Assembly (NCBI GenBank): GCA_030535455.1
Contig: JAUNJY010000004.1
Coordinates: 62,001 to 126,000, forward strand
Origin: a bacterium
GTDB taxonomy: Bacteria > Bacillota > Clostridia > Lachnospirales > Lachnospiraceae
DNA length: 64,000 bases
Reading direction: 5' to 3'
This document shows, piece after piece, positions 54,801 through 62,855 of this stretch. The number at the start of each line of letters is the position of its first letter. Position 1 is the first letter of the stretch. The notes beneath the pieces were generated by a model that did not search any database, was not told where the DNA came from, and saw only the letters and a list, made by a program, of their open reading frames with translations. A program made the position numbers and the translations under genes.

Positions 54801-55072
54801 ATCCAGATAGAAACTAATACGACTGCCTTTGCAATTACAAATAATACACCGAACAATGCAAGACATCGTAGAAACGTTGAAATATTTTCATCAGGAATCA
54901 ATCCTACGCATCCATAACTAAAACTCCAAATACTGCTTGCACCACATAACTGTACATAGTACTGGTTATGTTTCTGATTAATATCATCGTATATAAAGAC
55001 ATTTACTCCTAACATCATCGTAATTGTAGCCATGATGACAAGAGAAAAAGACAATATGATATTCATACTCAT
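51869..55072 (-). CDS. Hybrid sensor histidine kinase with receiver and Hpt domains
   Basis: A 1,067-aa multidomain kinase. Order: seven-helix membrane sensor (about 1-225), PAS-like domain (235-340), HisKA with SHEIRTPMNTIIGMSELL, HATPase (DLRIKQILINIIGNAIKF, GTGLGLAISKNL), a degenerate receiver-like segment (about 600-700), a full receiver (RILVVDDNETN, FMDHMMPEMDGV) and Hpt (CVHGLKSASYN). This supports an internal His-Asp-His relay to the nearby response regulator. The second ATG (55066) has better ribosome-site spacing. The signal is unknown. Confidence 0.93.
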   Translation of the reverse strand: MSMNIILSFSLVIMATITMMLGVNVFIYDDINQKHNQYYVQLCGASSIWSFSYGCVGLIPDENISTFLRCLALFGVLFVIAKAVVLVSIWMEINEKIQKIIYVYVTIASLLIYPLIIDRDRIVFLDTPYGYYYTFEPFLGRSIFNYYVWSIVIIVGCMLVYGLHNMNKKRKRKMAKAIITCLLFFMFGMLFDTVLPLWGISSFPSSAIAQFISVVFVYIVSIRYNMSRMTLSNVSEYIYSLVDTPILILDEEEKIQIANTSSSMFFRLPTDQIIGRYLSDFFSMEQERVDSDGKKAVFANCLFNKAKCDLSVNEIKDRYDEYLGKIVVITDMTDKINLIEELDESREEAVRANKAKSAFLANMSHEIRTPMNTIIGMSELLLNKKLEAEVKQEVLLIRNAGSGLLYIINDILDISKIESGKFEIIESEYMLASLIVDVVNMMSVRLNDKGIYFLVKVDTRLPAHLIGDDLRIKQILINIIGNAIKFTHKGYIQVSISGKYEKPEELTLIIEVEDSGIGIKKEDIPSLFGIFNQVDTRRNRKITGTGLGLAISKNLCELMRGSIEVESEYGQGTVFTIALKQKVKQVETVASIEDKDKIQIILYESDPIMINYFTTTFDEMGLNYFLCTNFEQVKRIKQYSHFIIRYDYYEQVKNKLIPLIDETKVVVVLTQGDEMGSMALNQRHVSLSLFCFQIVNILNNEKVVYSYGKQPYEVGQINPLPFARILVVDDNETNLYVAKGLMSSYRMQIDTAISGYEALVLVQKHKYDLIFMDHMMPEMDGVDTTKKIRGMVGEYYRSVPIVALTANAMSGARETFMSQGFDDFLAKPIEYKELNRVLRELVLPNAPEDYKETLIEQDDNEQVAAYKITEDVIEGIQMKKIIEKFGGDVVLYLNVLQTYLQDIKNAKIELISLYEEKDVDNFIICVHGLKSASYNVGANTLGKYSELLEKASKEKDYNWVRHNFNEYIEEMERIADAVEAYLTEKNKSSLKTKGSQTGRLTKETLLLLRTLCDDMDFVELEEQLERLNKYTYAQEEQNLLNRLETIYSQFEYEEFIQSIDQYLEDRE

Positions 55073-55085
55073 TCCTCCTGTCTTT

Positions 55086-56441
55086 CTAGTTTGCTATCCT
55101 GATTGCTATGCATATAATGCAAAATATCACAATCATTGGCCAATAGCTGGTGATTTCCTTTTTTCTTCCTAAAAGGATCTTTAGTATCATATTGATCAGT
55201 ATTCCAAAGCTGACTGCCTCTCCTACTTGAAATGTCACACCTGAGTAAATCACGATAAATATAAAAGGAATGGCTTCACTTCTCCTCATTCCTTTTAATT
55301 GTCTCACGTTTGATAGAAACAAAATTCCAATATAAATCATGACCGGTGCAACTATATAGCCTGACATGGCTATAAAAACAGGAGAGAAAAACAAAGATAA
55401 TAGGCAGCATATACAAACTACGATGGCGCTCAGTCCGGTCTTTGCCCCTCCATCAATCCCTATCATATTCTCTGCATTGGTAGATACTGATGAAGTCCCT
55501 GCACATCCGCTTAACAAGGATCCAATCCCATTAACCATCATTGTCTTACGCTTTGCCTTCTGATCATAATTCTCATCATCCATTTGGATCTTTTCAAGCT
55601 CTGCAGTAGTCGTTCCAAAGGCATCAAAAAAGTGGATCAATGTAATGGTAAATACCATCATAATAAGTTTTAGAAACATCGTCCTGTCATTTATCAGTTC
55701 TTCTATATGAGGAAATTGATAAGCTACCTCAAGAATACGTTTTACCGAAATGCTGCTGGATATGTAGTTGCTAATAAATGACTTAACCCCTCCTGCCGGA
55801 GATTGTAAATATGTTATCAGCTCACTGAGGGCAGCTAGAGCGTAGGTTACTAAAATCCCAATGGCAATTGCACCTTGTCTCTTTTTCTTTCTTAAAAACT
55901 GCACTATGCCTATAACAAGTAGGCCAAATAAAATTTCTTTACTTAAGATTTTTGCGGAATGTAACTTTCCATTCTGGTCCAGTAAAAACAACTGCAACAC
56001 ATTTGTTCCTGCCAATAGTATGATTAATCCAATGCCTGCAATTATGCTATGCTTTACAAAAGATGGAATGCGAATGACGATTTGGTCATATGCTCCCGTT
56101 ATGACAACTACTACGATAACAATGCCCGATAAATAGGTTGCCAAGAGCACCATCCTATAATCCCCTCCGCATATATTATTCGTCATGGTTAAAAACATCA
56201 TATTCAGACTAAGCGATGGCGCATAGGCCAATGGCATCTTTGTATAAAAGGCTCCTACCAGGGTGGTAATTATAATAGATACCACGGTTGCTATAAATAC
56301 TCCCCCTGGATCCATGCCTGCCGATGACAGGATTACAGGATTTATACTTAAGATATAAGACATCGCAATAAATGTAGAAATGCCTGACAGTACCTCTTTT
56401 CGAATTGTTGTATTATGTAATTTCAAACTAAAAAAATTCAT
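55086..56441 (-). CDS. AzgA-type purine (NCS2) permease
   Basis: A 451-aa membrane transporter with about twelve helices. The TFIAMSYILSINPVILSSAGM and GTSSVSTNAENMIGIDGGAKTG blocks are characteristic of the AzgA-like hypoxanthine/guanine/adenine permeases. It imports purine bases using the proton gradient. It precedes the hybrid kinase by 13 bp on the same strand. Exact base preference cannot be read. Confidence 0.93.
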   Translation of the reverse strand: MNFFSLKLHNTTIRKEVLSGISTFIAMSYILSINPVILSSAGMDPGGVFIATVVSIIITTLVGAFYTKMPLAYAPSLSLNMMFLTMTNNICGGDYRMVLLATYLSGIVIVVVVITGAYDQIVIRIPSFVKHSIIAGIGLIILLAGTNVLQLFLLDQNGKLHSAKILSKEILFGLLVIGIVQFLRKKKRQGAIAIGILVTYALAALSELITYLQSPAGGVKSFISNYISSSISVKRILEVAYQFPHIEELINDRTMFLKLIMMVFTITLIHFFDAFGTTTAELEKIQMDDENYDQKAKRKTMMVNGIGSLLSGCAGTSSVSTNAENMIGIDGGAKTGLSAIVVCICCLLSLFFSPVFIAMSGYIVAPVMIYIGILFLSNVRQLKGMRRSEAIPFIFIVIYSGVTFQVGEAVSFGILINMILKILLGRKKEITSYWPMIVIFCIICIAIRIAN

Positions 56442-56523
56442 TTATCCTCCTTGTTTTATTCCTTTAAATCACCATACATAGCTGCCTAATACAAGCTGCT
56501 TTGCATGGCAATTTAAAGCTATA

Positions 56524-57381
56524 TCAAAATATTTCTGCATCAAGCGGAAGATAGATGACCCTCATTTCTGTAAGACCATCCGCCTTGCAGTCTCTGTTTT
56601 CAAAATAAATAGTTCTTCCGAACCGGACAAATTTACGTTCTTCCTGTACTTCCTCCAGCTCATACTCAATATGATGGCTTAGACATTCCACATTACACTC
56701 TGTGTTCGGACGAAACTTATCCTGAATTTCCTGGTCCACAGAGGAATATTCGCAAATCTGTCCAGTCGTCATATAGCAGTATGGCAGATGAAGTCCTATC
56801 AAGACGTCATCCGGCTTTTTTAAAAAGTCTAACTGCCTATGGGTTGGATCAAACTCCATGGCATGAACATGATAGGCTTTTACAAGTTGGCAAATATATT
56901 TGGTAAATACCCTTGGACGAAATGGCCCATTAAAATACTCAGGATACCTTGGATCCCTGTAATCCTTCATAAATAACCTGCCAAGATTAAGCTTCACCTT
57001 ATACTTCCTGTGGATATATGCTAGCATTCCATAATCATTTACTGTAATTTCATCAATCAATGTACCAAAATAATTAATAAAAGAGTCTATTCGTAGTTTG
57101 ACCCTCTTTAGATTTTTCTCAGTTACAATGGGAATTACCAACGTGACCTTACTGTTATGCTCTTTGGCATACTCTAGCACTTCTTTACAATCTGCTTCTG
57201 TCAAATGCAAGAAATACTGGCTGCAAAAATAAGATCCAATATAAATACGAGGAATAGAATTTGTATTCAGCGTCTTCTCCACCGAACCAATGACCTGCTT
57301 CAATGGAACTCCACTTACTTGTATGTGTTTTAAAAGTTCACATAAATTAATACAATACTCTTTCTTGATTTCTTCTTCCAT
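56524..57381 (-). CDS. U32-like partner protein (UbiV-like)
   Basis: A 285-aa cytoplasmic protein. It shows the barrel layout of U32-family proteins (VTLVIPIVTEKNL; KVKLNLGRLFM; FDPTHRQLDF). It has a cysteine pair in CNVECLSHH and another in CEYSS. Next to a U32 gene it forms the kind of two-gene pair known for UbiU/UbiV and similar. Ubiquinone is not expected in Clostridia, so a role in hydroxylation or another Fe-S reaction on an unknown substrate is more likely. Confidence 0.65.
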   Translation of the reverse strand: MEEEIKKEYCINLCELLKHIQVSGVPLKQVIGSVEKTLNTNSIPRIYIGSYFCSQYFLHLTEADCKEVLEYAKEHNSKVTLVIPIVTEKNLKRVKLRIDSFINYFGTLIDEITVNDYGMLAYIHRKYKVKLNLGRLFMKDYRDPRYPEYFNGPFRPRVFTKYICQLVKAYHVHAMEFDPTHRQLDFLKKPDDVLIGLHLPYCYMTTGQICEYSSVDQEIQDKFRPNTECNVECLSHHIEYELEEVQEERKFVRFGRTIYFENRDCKADGLTEMRVIYLPLDAEIF

Positions 57382-57412
57382 ACGAGCCTCCTACTCTGTT
57401 TCATGTATTTTC

Positions 57413-58378
57413 TTAAGAAAATCGAATTTCAGGATAGTAGCAGGACAAGCCTAACTTGCACATCTCTTTTCGACCTTCTGGAAATATCATTTTTTCTAAG
57501 TATTCTTCTCTCGTCTTACATTGTCTTGCAATCTTCTCGTTCTCATAGACATAGGAAATGTCCTTGCATACATATTCCCAATCATCGGAACGTCCAACAA
57601 TCTTTGCTGCTGATATACCGCACTTTACAAAGTCATAAATGGAACATAATCCACAGGTGTACTTATGAAACTGGTTTGTATAAAGTTCATCGTTTAACTC
57701 CGCACTGTGGATCGTGTGAAAGTTTTCCTTCCTTAAATGCATATCATGCTCCGCCTTAGCTAAGCTTCCACAGATTGCACAAGTCTCGGTCCGATGAAAT
57801 CCAAGGCAATTAGAATCCGAAAATGCACATCCATTTCGCATCATAAATACCTCGTACTCAGCTTCAGGTACTGCCTCTGCAATGGCACAGATCTCTTTCG
57901 TATTCAGGTCTCTTGGCAAAATCAGCCGTTTTGCACCTGCATCATAATAGATTTTAGCCAGATCTGAATTATAGATACCACAAATCGTACTTGCCACACT
58001 ATCTAATCCACACTCTTTGGCAAGCAGGACAAGTTCCATACAAGATACTATGACCCCATCTGCCTCTGTACTCTTTAATTGTAAGAAGTAGTTCTTGATC
58101 TCATCGAGCTGTTCCTCGGAATAAATACTTGCATTAAATGTCACATAGATCTTCTGACCTTTATCTTTTATCCTTGGGATTAGGGAAAGCACTTCCTCAA
58201 AGCTATAGGGATTGGCTTCTCTTCCAAATCCACTTAAGCGATTGATATCAATATATTTGCCGAACTTCTGTCTCCATGCTTCATCATAAAAGCCAATGTA
58301 AAACTCACTAGCACCGGCATTGATATACTCTGATAAATGTTCCAGATTATTTAATGGAACTAATACATTCAATTCCAA
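57413..58378 (-). CDS. U32-family protein (peptidase U32 / UbiU-like)
   Basis: A 321-aa protein. Opening LVPLNNLEHLSEYINAGASEFYIGF and RLILPRDLNTKEICAIAEAV are typical of U32 proteins. A Cys-rich set (NGCAFSDSNCLG; TCAICG; YTCGLCSIYDF) could bind a [4Fe-4S] cluster, as in related hydroxylases (UbiU, RlhA). The name peptidase is historical. It starts the two-gene operon, with the partner 31 bp downstream. Confidence 0.8.
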   Translation of the reverse strand: MELNVLVPLNNLEHLSEYINAGASEFYIGFYDEAWRQKFGKYIDINRLSGFGREANPYSFEEVLSLIPRIKDKGQKIYVTFNASIYSEEQLDEIKNYFLQLKSTEADGVIVSCMELVLLAKECGLDSVASTICGIYNSDLAKIYYDAGAKRLILPRDLNTKEICAIAEAVPEAEYEVFMMRNGCAFSDSNCLGFHRTETCAICGSLAKAEHDMHLRKENFHTIHSAELNDELYTNQFHKYTCGLCSIYDFVKCGISAAKIVGRSDDWEYVCKDISYVYENEKIARQCKTREEYLEKMIFPEGRKEMCKLGLSCYYPEIRFS

Positions 58379-58497
58379 CCCTCCAATTCAAAGAATTTTA
58401 TAATAACCTTATCTATTATTGGGCTAAATAACTGGATTTCATTCATCAATTTATACATTATTTCACTTATTTCTCATTCTTTGGCTATTTTTTATTT

Positions 58498-59772
58498 CTA
58501 GACTTCAAACTTAACAAACTTTCTGAATGTACCATTTTGATCATATCTTGCACCTAACACACGAACCTTTTTGTTCATAAGCTTGCGTACAACTGCAAAT
58601 GTAAGAACCGTATCTCCTTCAACGATTACTGCATTGGCGTCATATGACATGACCTTTTGTACACATTCATCTACCATAGCAGAGAATGCTTCTTGTCTTT
58701 TTTCTTTTTCATTCTTTGTAATGTCCATTCCGTCTTCTGGGAAGCTGATGCCACGATACGTACGAGCATTTACATCCGGTAACTCTATATCAATTACTTT
58801 TCCAAAGCTCATAGCACGTTCTAATTTTTCTTCTGACCACTCAGAAGAGCTTACATTAGAAAGATTTAAAACGATAGGTTCATCTGCTTCCTGTTCTTTA
58901 GACGCTCCCTCTGCTGCTTTTAGCGCTTCCTGTTTTTCACGGCTAAGATTACATGCCTTGATACAGTCTTCTAATGTAAGGGCAGAGAATAAAAATCCAC
59001 TGTTGTGACAGAATGTAGCTGTTTCGATTCCTGAAACCTGTTTGATTTCTTCCTCTGTCTTGCCACACCAGTCTGCATCAAATGGGCATTTTAATACTTT
59101 GTAATCAAAGTCACTTGGTACTGCCTGTGCACAGTATCCGCCTCGATTACTTGGATAGATGGCAAATACGATATCGGTATCTTTCACATATTTTTTCCAT
59201 GGCATGGACTGTTTTAAGATTAGGATACCATCCTTAGACTCTGCAAGTGCTGCTTCTACCAAATCTTTTGCTCTCTTACGGCCATCCATTTGAGCAAACT
59301 CACCTTTTAGGATGTCAAGTGCCCATTCACTTGCTTTGATAAATGCATCGTAAGCATCTTCTTCACTGTCCCAAGTAGGATTGAAGTTGCTGATTGCTCT
59401 TGCAATGATATGCTCTTCTCCAAAGTTGTCATTTACATCTAATGGCTCAATAAAACGCTGATCAAACTTCTTTGCTTCCTCTTCCCCGATCAAATCACTT
59501 CCAAGGCTGTCCCAAAGTAGTCCAAATGCTGCATAAGGAACTCCATTTTCACGAAGTCTCTTATCTTGCTGATGGTGGTCATATGCTCCAAAACCGATAT
59601 CAAATGCTAAGCCCGTATAATCTTCAGGCACTCTGTTTACGCGCTCAATCTTAATATCTGGATTAATATAGTGAAGTAATGCAACACTAAACACATCGTC
59701 TGCATGGAATTTTCCTGCATGTGTGATTGCATGGTCAATAGATTTTATATATTCAATAAATGGTTGATTCAT
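58498..59772 (-). CDS. MYG1/UPF0160-family hydrolase with extra C-terminal domain
   Basis: A 424-aa protein; start at the ATG 7 nt after AAGGAG. Residues 1-285 are MYG1-like (DHH-type exonuclease relatives) with THAGKFHADDVFSVALL, YDHHQQ and GYCAQAVPSD. The C-terminal ~130 residues are an additional domain with IVLNLSNVSSSEWSEEKLER at its start and AVIVEGDTVLTFAVVRKL near its end, Rossmann-like in layout. Ordinary MYG1 proteins end near 300 aa. Metal-dependent phosphodiester cleavage is expected of the first domain. The second is discussed in the findings. Confidence 0.85.
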   Translation of the reverse strand: MNQPFIEYIKSIDHAITHAGKFHADDVFSVALLHYINPDIKIERVNRVPEDYTGLAFDIGFGAYDHHQQDKRLRENGVPYAAFGLLWDSLGSDLIGEEEAKKFDQRFIEPLDVNDNFGEEHIIARAISNFNPTWDSEEDAYDAFIKASEWALDILKGEFAQMDGRKRAKDLVEAALAESKDGILILKQSMPWKKYVKDTDIVFAIYPSNRGGYCAQAVPSDFDYKVLKCPFDADWCGKTEEEIKQVSGIETATFCHNSGFLFSALTLEDCIKACNLSREKQEALKAAEGASKEQEADEPIVLNLSNVSSSEWSEEKLERAMSFGKVIDIELPDVNARTYRGISFPEDGMDITKNEKEKRQEAFSAMVDECVQKVMSYDANAVIVEGDTVLTFAVVRKLMNKKVRVLGARYDQNGTFRKFVKFEV

Positions 59773-59823
59773 TTTCATTCTCCTTAAAGTACATTTTATG
59801 TTATAGTGTATCACTAAATAGCA

Positions 59824-59872
59824 AAAAATGCACCCAAAAGCGATTCGTTCACCGCTTTCGAATGCATCTTTA
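59824..59872 (-). terminator. Terminator of the SufC-SufB operon
   Basis: Stem from AAATGCACCC..AAAAGCG on the left to CGCTTTCGAATGCATCTTT on the right with small bulges. The A run at 59823-59828 provides the minus-strand U tract. Confidence 0.75.
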
Positions 59873-59887
59873 TAAAGATTTACATAT

Positions 59888-60811
59888 CTATTTTAAAAAT
59901 CCATTGATAATCTGTGCTTCTGCCTCTGACTCTGTAAGTCCAAATGTCATAAGCTTTGTAATCTGCTCTCCAGCTATCTTGCCGATGGCTGCCTCATGAA
60001 TTAGGCTTGCATCCACATTATTTGCTGTCAGTTCAGGAATTGCACTTACACTGGCCTGATCCATAATGATTGCATCACACTCGGTATGTCCACTACATTT
60101 ATTATTTCCGTTAATCTTTGAAAGGAACTTTTGGCGGGAGGCGTTTTTTGCCACAGACCTGCTGACTACGTCGGCTCCTGAATTTTCTCCATTCAAGTCT
60201 ACCTCAAAGTTAGTCTCTGCTGTCTGTTTGTCATGAGTCATAATCTTTTCCCTGATTACAATCTTAGCATCCTCTAAAAGCGTTGCCTTTGTCTCACGAA
60301 CCGTAGAGTCTACCCCTTTAATCTGAACCGTTTCCATCTCCATATAGCTTCCTTGTTCCATATAGATGATAGTCTGGGGATTTAGCACACGTTCACCGGT
60401 ACCTTCTCCCTCTCCATAATGCTTTTCAATATATTTTACTTTTGCATTCTTATCGATATAAAACGTATGAATACCATCATGCTGAGACTTCTGATTACCA
60501 CAGTTATGGATGCCGCATCCTGCTACAATGGTTACATCTGAGCCTTCTCCTATATAAAAATCATTGTATACTAAGTCTGTTAATCCGGTTTCACTAAGAA
60601 TTACCGGAATATGTACGCTTTCATGGACCGTCCCTGGCTTGATGCGGATATCAATTCCTGGCTTATCTATCTTTGTGTCTATCTGAATATTCGCCGTACT
60701 GCTTCGTCCAATACTTTTGCCGTTGGATCTGATATTGTAGGCTCCTTCTGGAATTTCATGAATTCCTGATATTTCATCTAACATATGTTTTTGTAATTCA
60801 TCCATTTTCAT
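59888..60811 (-). CDS. SufB/SufD-like Fe-S cluster scaffold protein
   Basis: A 307-aa SufB/SufD-family protein, shorter than SufB (~470) or SufD (~430). The family core is present: FEVDLNGENSGADVVSRSVA and MDQASVSAIPELTANNVDASLIHEAAIGKI. Cysteines in GCGIHNCGNQ and NNKCSGHTECD may hold the cluster. With SufC alone next to it and no SufS/SufU nearby, it fits the minimal SmsCB-type machinery of anaerobes. The start may be either of two ATGs (M1 or M3). Confidence 0.85.
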   Translation of the reverse strand: MKMDELQKHMLDEISGIHEIPEGAYNIRSNGKSIGRSSTANIQIDTKIDKPGIDIRIKPGTVHESVHIPVILSETGLTDLVYNDFYIGEGSDVTIVAGCGIHNCGNQKSQHDGIHTFYIDKNAKVKYIEKHYGEGEGTGERVLNPQTIIYMEQGSYMEMETVQIKGVDSTVRETKATLLEDAKIVIREKIMTHDKQTAETNFEVDLNGENSGADVVSRSVAKNASRQKFLSKINGNNKCSGHTECDAIIMDQASVSAIPELTANNVDASLIHEAAIGKIAGEQITKLMTFGLTESEAEAQIINGFLK

Positions 60812-60827
60812 TTTCCTCCAGTACTCT

Positions 60828-61547
60828 CTAGGCTTTTTGATAAAATCTGCATGCTTCCTTGGATTTTGAAAGTAACTTTGGAAGAATGTCTTCTTTCTTA
60901 CCTTGATCTGTTACTTTTCCATCTGCAATTACAATGATTTCATCTGCAATATCTAAAATACGTTCCTGATGAGAAATGATGATGAGTGACCCTTTTGTCT
61001 GGCTATGTAACTTTTCAAATACACGGATTAAATTATTAAAGCTCCAAATATCAATTCCTGCTTCCGGCTCATCAAAAATTGACAGCTGAGATTTTCTAGC
61101 CATAACGGTTGCAATCTCAATACGTTTGATTTCACCGCCAGATAAGCTTGCATTTACTTCACGGTTAATATAGTCGTTAGCACATAACCCTACTTCAGAA
61201 AGATATTCACAGGCCTCTTCCTTGCTTATCTTTTCTCCTTTTGCCAGTGTGATCAGATCTTTTACTGTAATTCCTTTAAAACGGACCGGCTGCTGGAATG
61301 CAAAGCTGATTCCTCGTTTTGCACGCTCAGTAATGCTTATGTCTGTAATCTCTTCTCCATTAAATAAGATTTTTCCGGAAATTGGCTTCTCAATCCCCAT
61401 AATGATCTTTGCCAGAGTGGATTTACCGCCGCCATTTGGACCCGTAATGGCAATAAACTTTCCTTCGTCTATGGTCAAATTAATCTCTTTTAGTATCTCT
61501 TTGCCTTCATCGTCGACCTGAAAACTGACATTTCTTAATTCAAGCAT
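60828..61547 (-). CDS. sufC: SufC-like Fe-S assembly ATPase
   Basis: A 239-aa soluble ABC ATPase. Walker A GPNGGGKSTLAK, signature SLSGGEIKRIEIATVMARK, Walker B LSIFDEPEAGID and switch His IISHQER. The FDEPEAGIDIWS variant is typical of SufC. It drives the SufB-like scaffold encoded 16 bp downstream. AGGAGG precedes the ATG, and a consensus promoter lies 60 bp upstream. Confidence 0.93.
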   Translation of the reverse strand: MLELRNVSFQVDDEGKEILKEINLTIDEGKFIAITGPNGGGKSTLAKIIMGIEKPISGKILFNGEEITDISITERAKRGISFAFQQPVRFKGITVKDLITLAKGEKISKEEACEYLSEVGLCANDYINREVNASLSGGEIKRIEIATVMARKSQLSIFDEPEAGIDIWSFNNLIRVFEKLHSQTKGSLIIISHQERILDIADEIIVIADGKVTDQGKKEDILPKLLSKSKEACRFYQKA

Positions 61548-61606
61548 CTACATTCCTCCTGTATGTTATAACTTTATTATGTATGTAATTTATTTTCACT
61601 ATATAC

Positions 61607-61635
61607 ATTATATTTATTGTCGTTTGATAAGACAA
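61607..61635 (-). promoter_or_regulatory. sufC promoter
   Basis: Minus-strand TTGTCT (61630-61635), 17-bp spacer, TATAAT (61607-61612). A hairpin AACCAGA/TCTGGTT (61641-61676) lies just upstream and might be a regulator site. Confidence 0.6.
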
Positions 61636-61734
61636 GTATAAACCAGAAGAAACACGCTTTGTGAGTTTCTCTGGTTATCGTCACAGTCACCAAGTTCATG
61701 TTCACATGACTTTGACTCATTGTTTGCGTAAAAT

Positions 61735-61773
61735 AAAAAGCCGCCCTACCAATCTGGCAGAGCGACTTTTTTT
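61735..61773 (-). terminator. Terminator of the Big_2 surface protein gene
   Basis: Stem AAGCCGCCCTACCA / TGGCAGAGCGACTT with G-U pairs, T runs on both strands; 14 bp after the stop. Confidence 0.75.
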
Positions 61774-61786
61774 GCTGAGTCAGCTT

Positions 61787-62746
61787 TTACATTTCGTCTA
61801 AATCTAAACTAATGATTAATTTATTTGTTCCTGCATCATAGTAATTGTATACGAATTTTTCTTCTTCAAGTAATGTACCACTTAAATATTGATACATCAT
61901 CATGTTTACTGTTGCTGAAACTAAAGAGATTACGTCTGCATCATCGATCTCAGCGTCAACATTTCCATCTTTCACATAAAGATTTAATGCTGTACATTTG
62001 CTGTTTGTTGTAGCCTTTGTAATAGCGCTTGCACTTTTTGCAAATGCTTTTAAGTCTTGATCGACTTCAGATTTAATCTTCTTCATCATACTGTTATAAG
62101 ATTTTTCAGTAACTGTGTAAATAACATATTTTCCACTTACTTTTGTACTCTTAATCTTAAGCTTGTATTGATCTTTTAATTCGGATTTCATTTCAGAGTC
62201 TGCAAATAACTCTTTGTCTAATTTCACCTGAATTGTTTTTTCTTTGATTACGGTCACTTTACAAGTGTATTTTTTACCATTATGTTTTACAGTGATTTTG
62301 GCAGTTCCGGCTTTAATACCTTTCACTTTTCCATCTTTCACTGTTGCAACCTTAGGGTTGCTAGATGTATAAGTAACTTTTTTGTATGCTCCGTTTAAAG
62401 TTAATTTCTTTGTATCCCCTGTTCCTAACTTTAATTCTTTCGCAGAAAGGGATGCATTCTTAACTGTAACAACGCATTTGTAGGATTTGCCGCTTACTTT
62501 AGCAGTAATTGTTGCAGTTCCTTTTTTCTTACCAGTAACAACGCCATTTTTTACTGTCGCGATTTTTGCTTGGTTGGTCTTCCATGTTACTTTTTTGTTT
62601 GTACCATTCACTTTCAGTTTTGTTGTCTTTCCAACATAAACTGTAGCTTTTGTTTTGTTGATCTTAGCTGCTGCATTTGCTGTTGTAGTTGGTACCGCTA
62701 ACAAGCATAACAATAATACAGCTAAGGACATAAGATATTTTTTCAT
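61787..62746 (-). CDS. Secreted protein with two Big_2 (Ig-like) domains
   Basis: A 319-aa exported protein. The signal peptide (1-26) ends TTANAAA. Two bacterial Ig-like domains follow: about 30-98 (TVYVGKTTKLKVNGTNKKVT; GVVTGKKKGTATITAKV) and about 100-168 (GKVKGIKAGTAKITVKH). The C-terminal ~150 residues are a mixed domain (SEMKSELKDQYKLKIKSTKV) I cannot name. No LPXTG signal or transmembrane anchor is seen. Likely at the cell surface; function unknown. Confidence 0.85.
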   Translation of the reverse strand: MKKYLMSLAVLLLCLLAVPTTTANAAAKINKTKATVYVGKTTKLKVNGTNKKVTWKTNQAKIATVKNGVVTGKKKGTATITAKVSGKSYKCVVTVKNASLSAKELKLGTGDTKKLTLNGAYKKVTYTSSNPKVATVKDGKVKGIKAGTAKITVKHNGKKYTCKVTVIKEKTIQVKLDKELFADSEMKSELKDQYKLKIKSTKVSGKYVIYTVTEKSYNSMMKKIKSEVDQDLKAFAKSASAITKATTNSKCTALNLYVKDGNVDAEIDDADVISLVSATVNMMMYQYLSGTLLEEEKFVYNYYDAGTNKLIISLDLDEM

Positions 62747-62773
62747 TTGTATTCCTCCATTAACTCATGGACT

Positions 62774-62802
62774 ACAATATCATATTTCTATAACAATGGC
62801 AA
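62774..62802 (-). promoter_or_regulatory. Promoter of the Big_2 gene
   Basis: Minus-strand TTGCCA (62797-62802), 17-bp spacer, TATTGT (62774-62779), about 28 bp upstream of the start. Confidence 0.5.
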
Positions 62803-62855
62803 TAATTTTCGACATATTTTTGACACATCTTTTTCTTTATTTTACCATTTTTATT

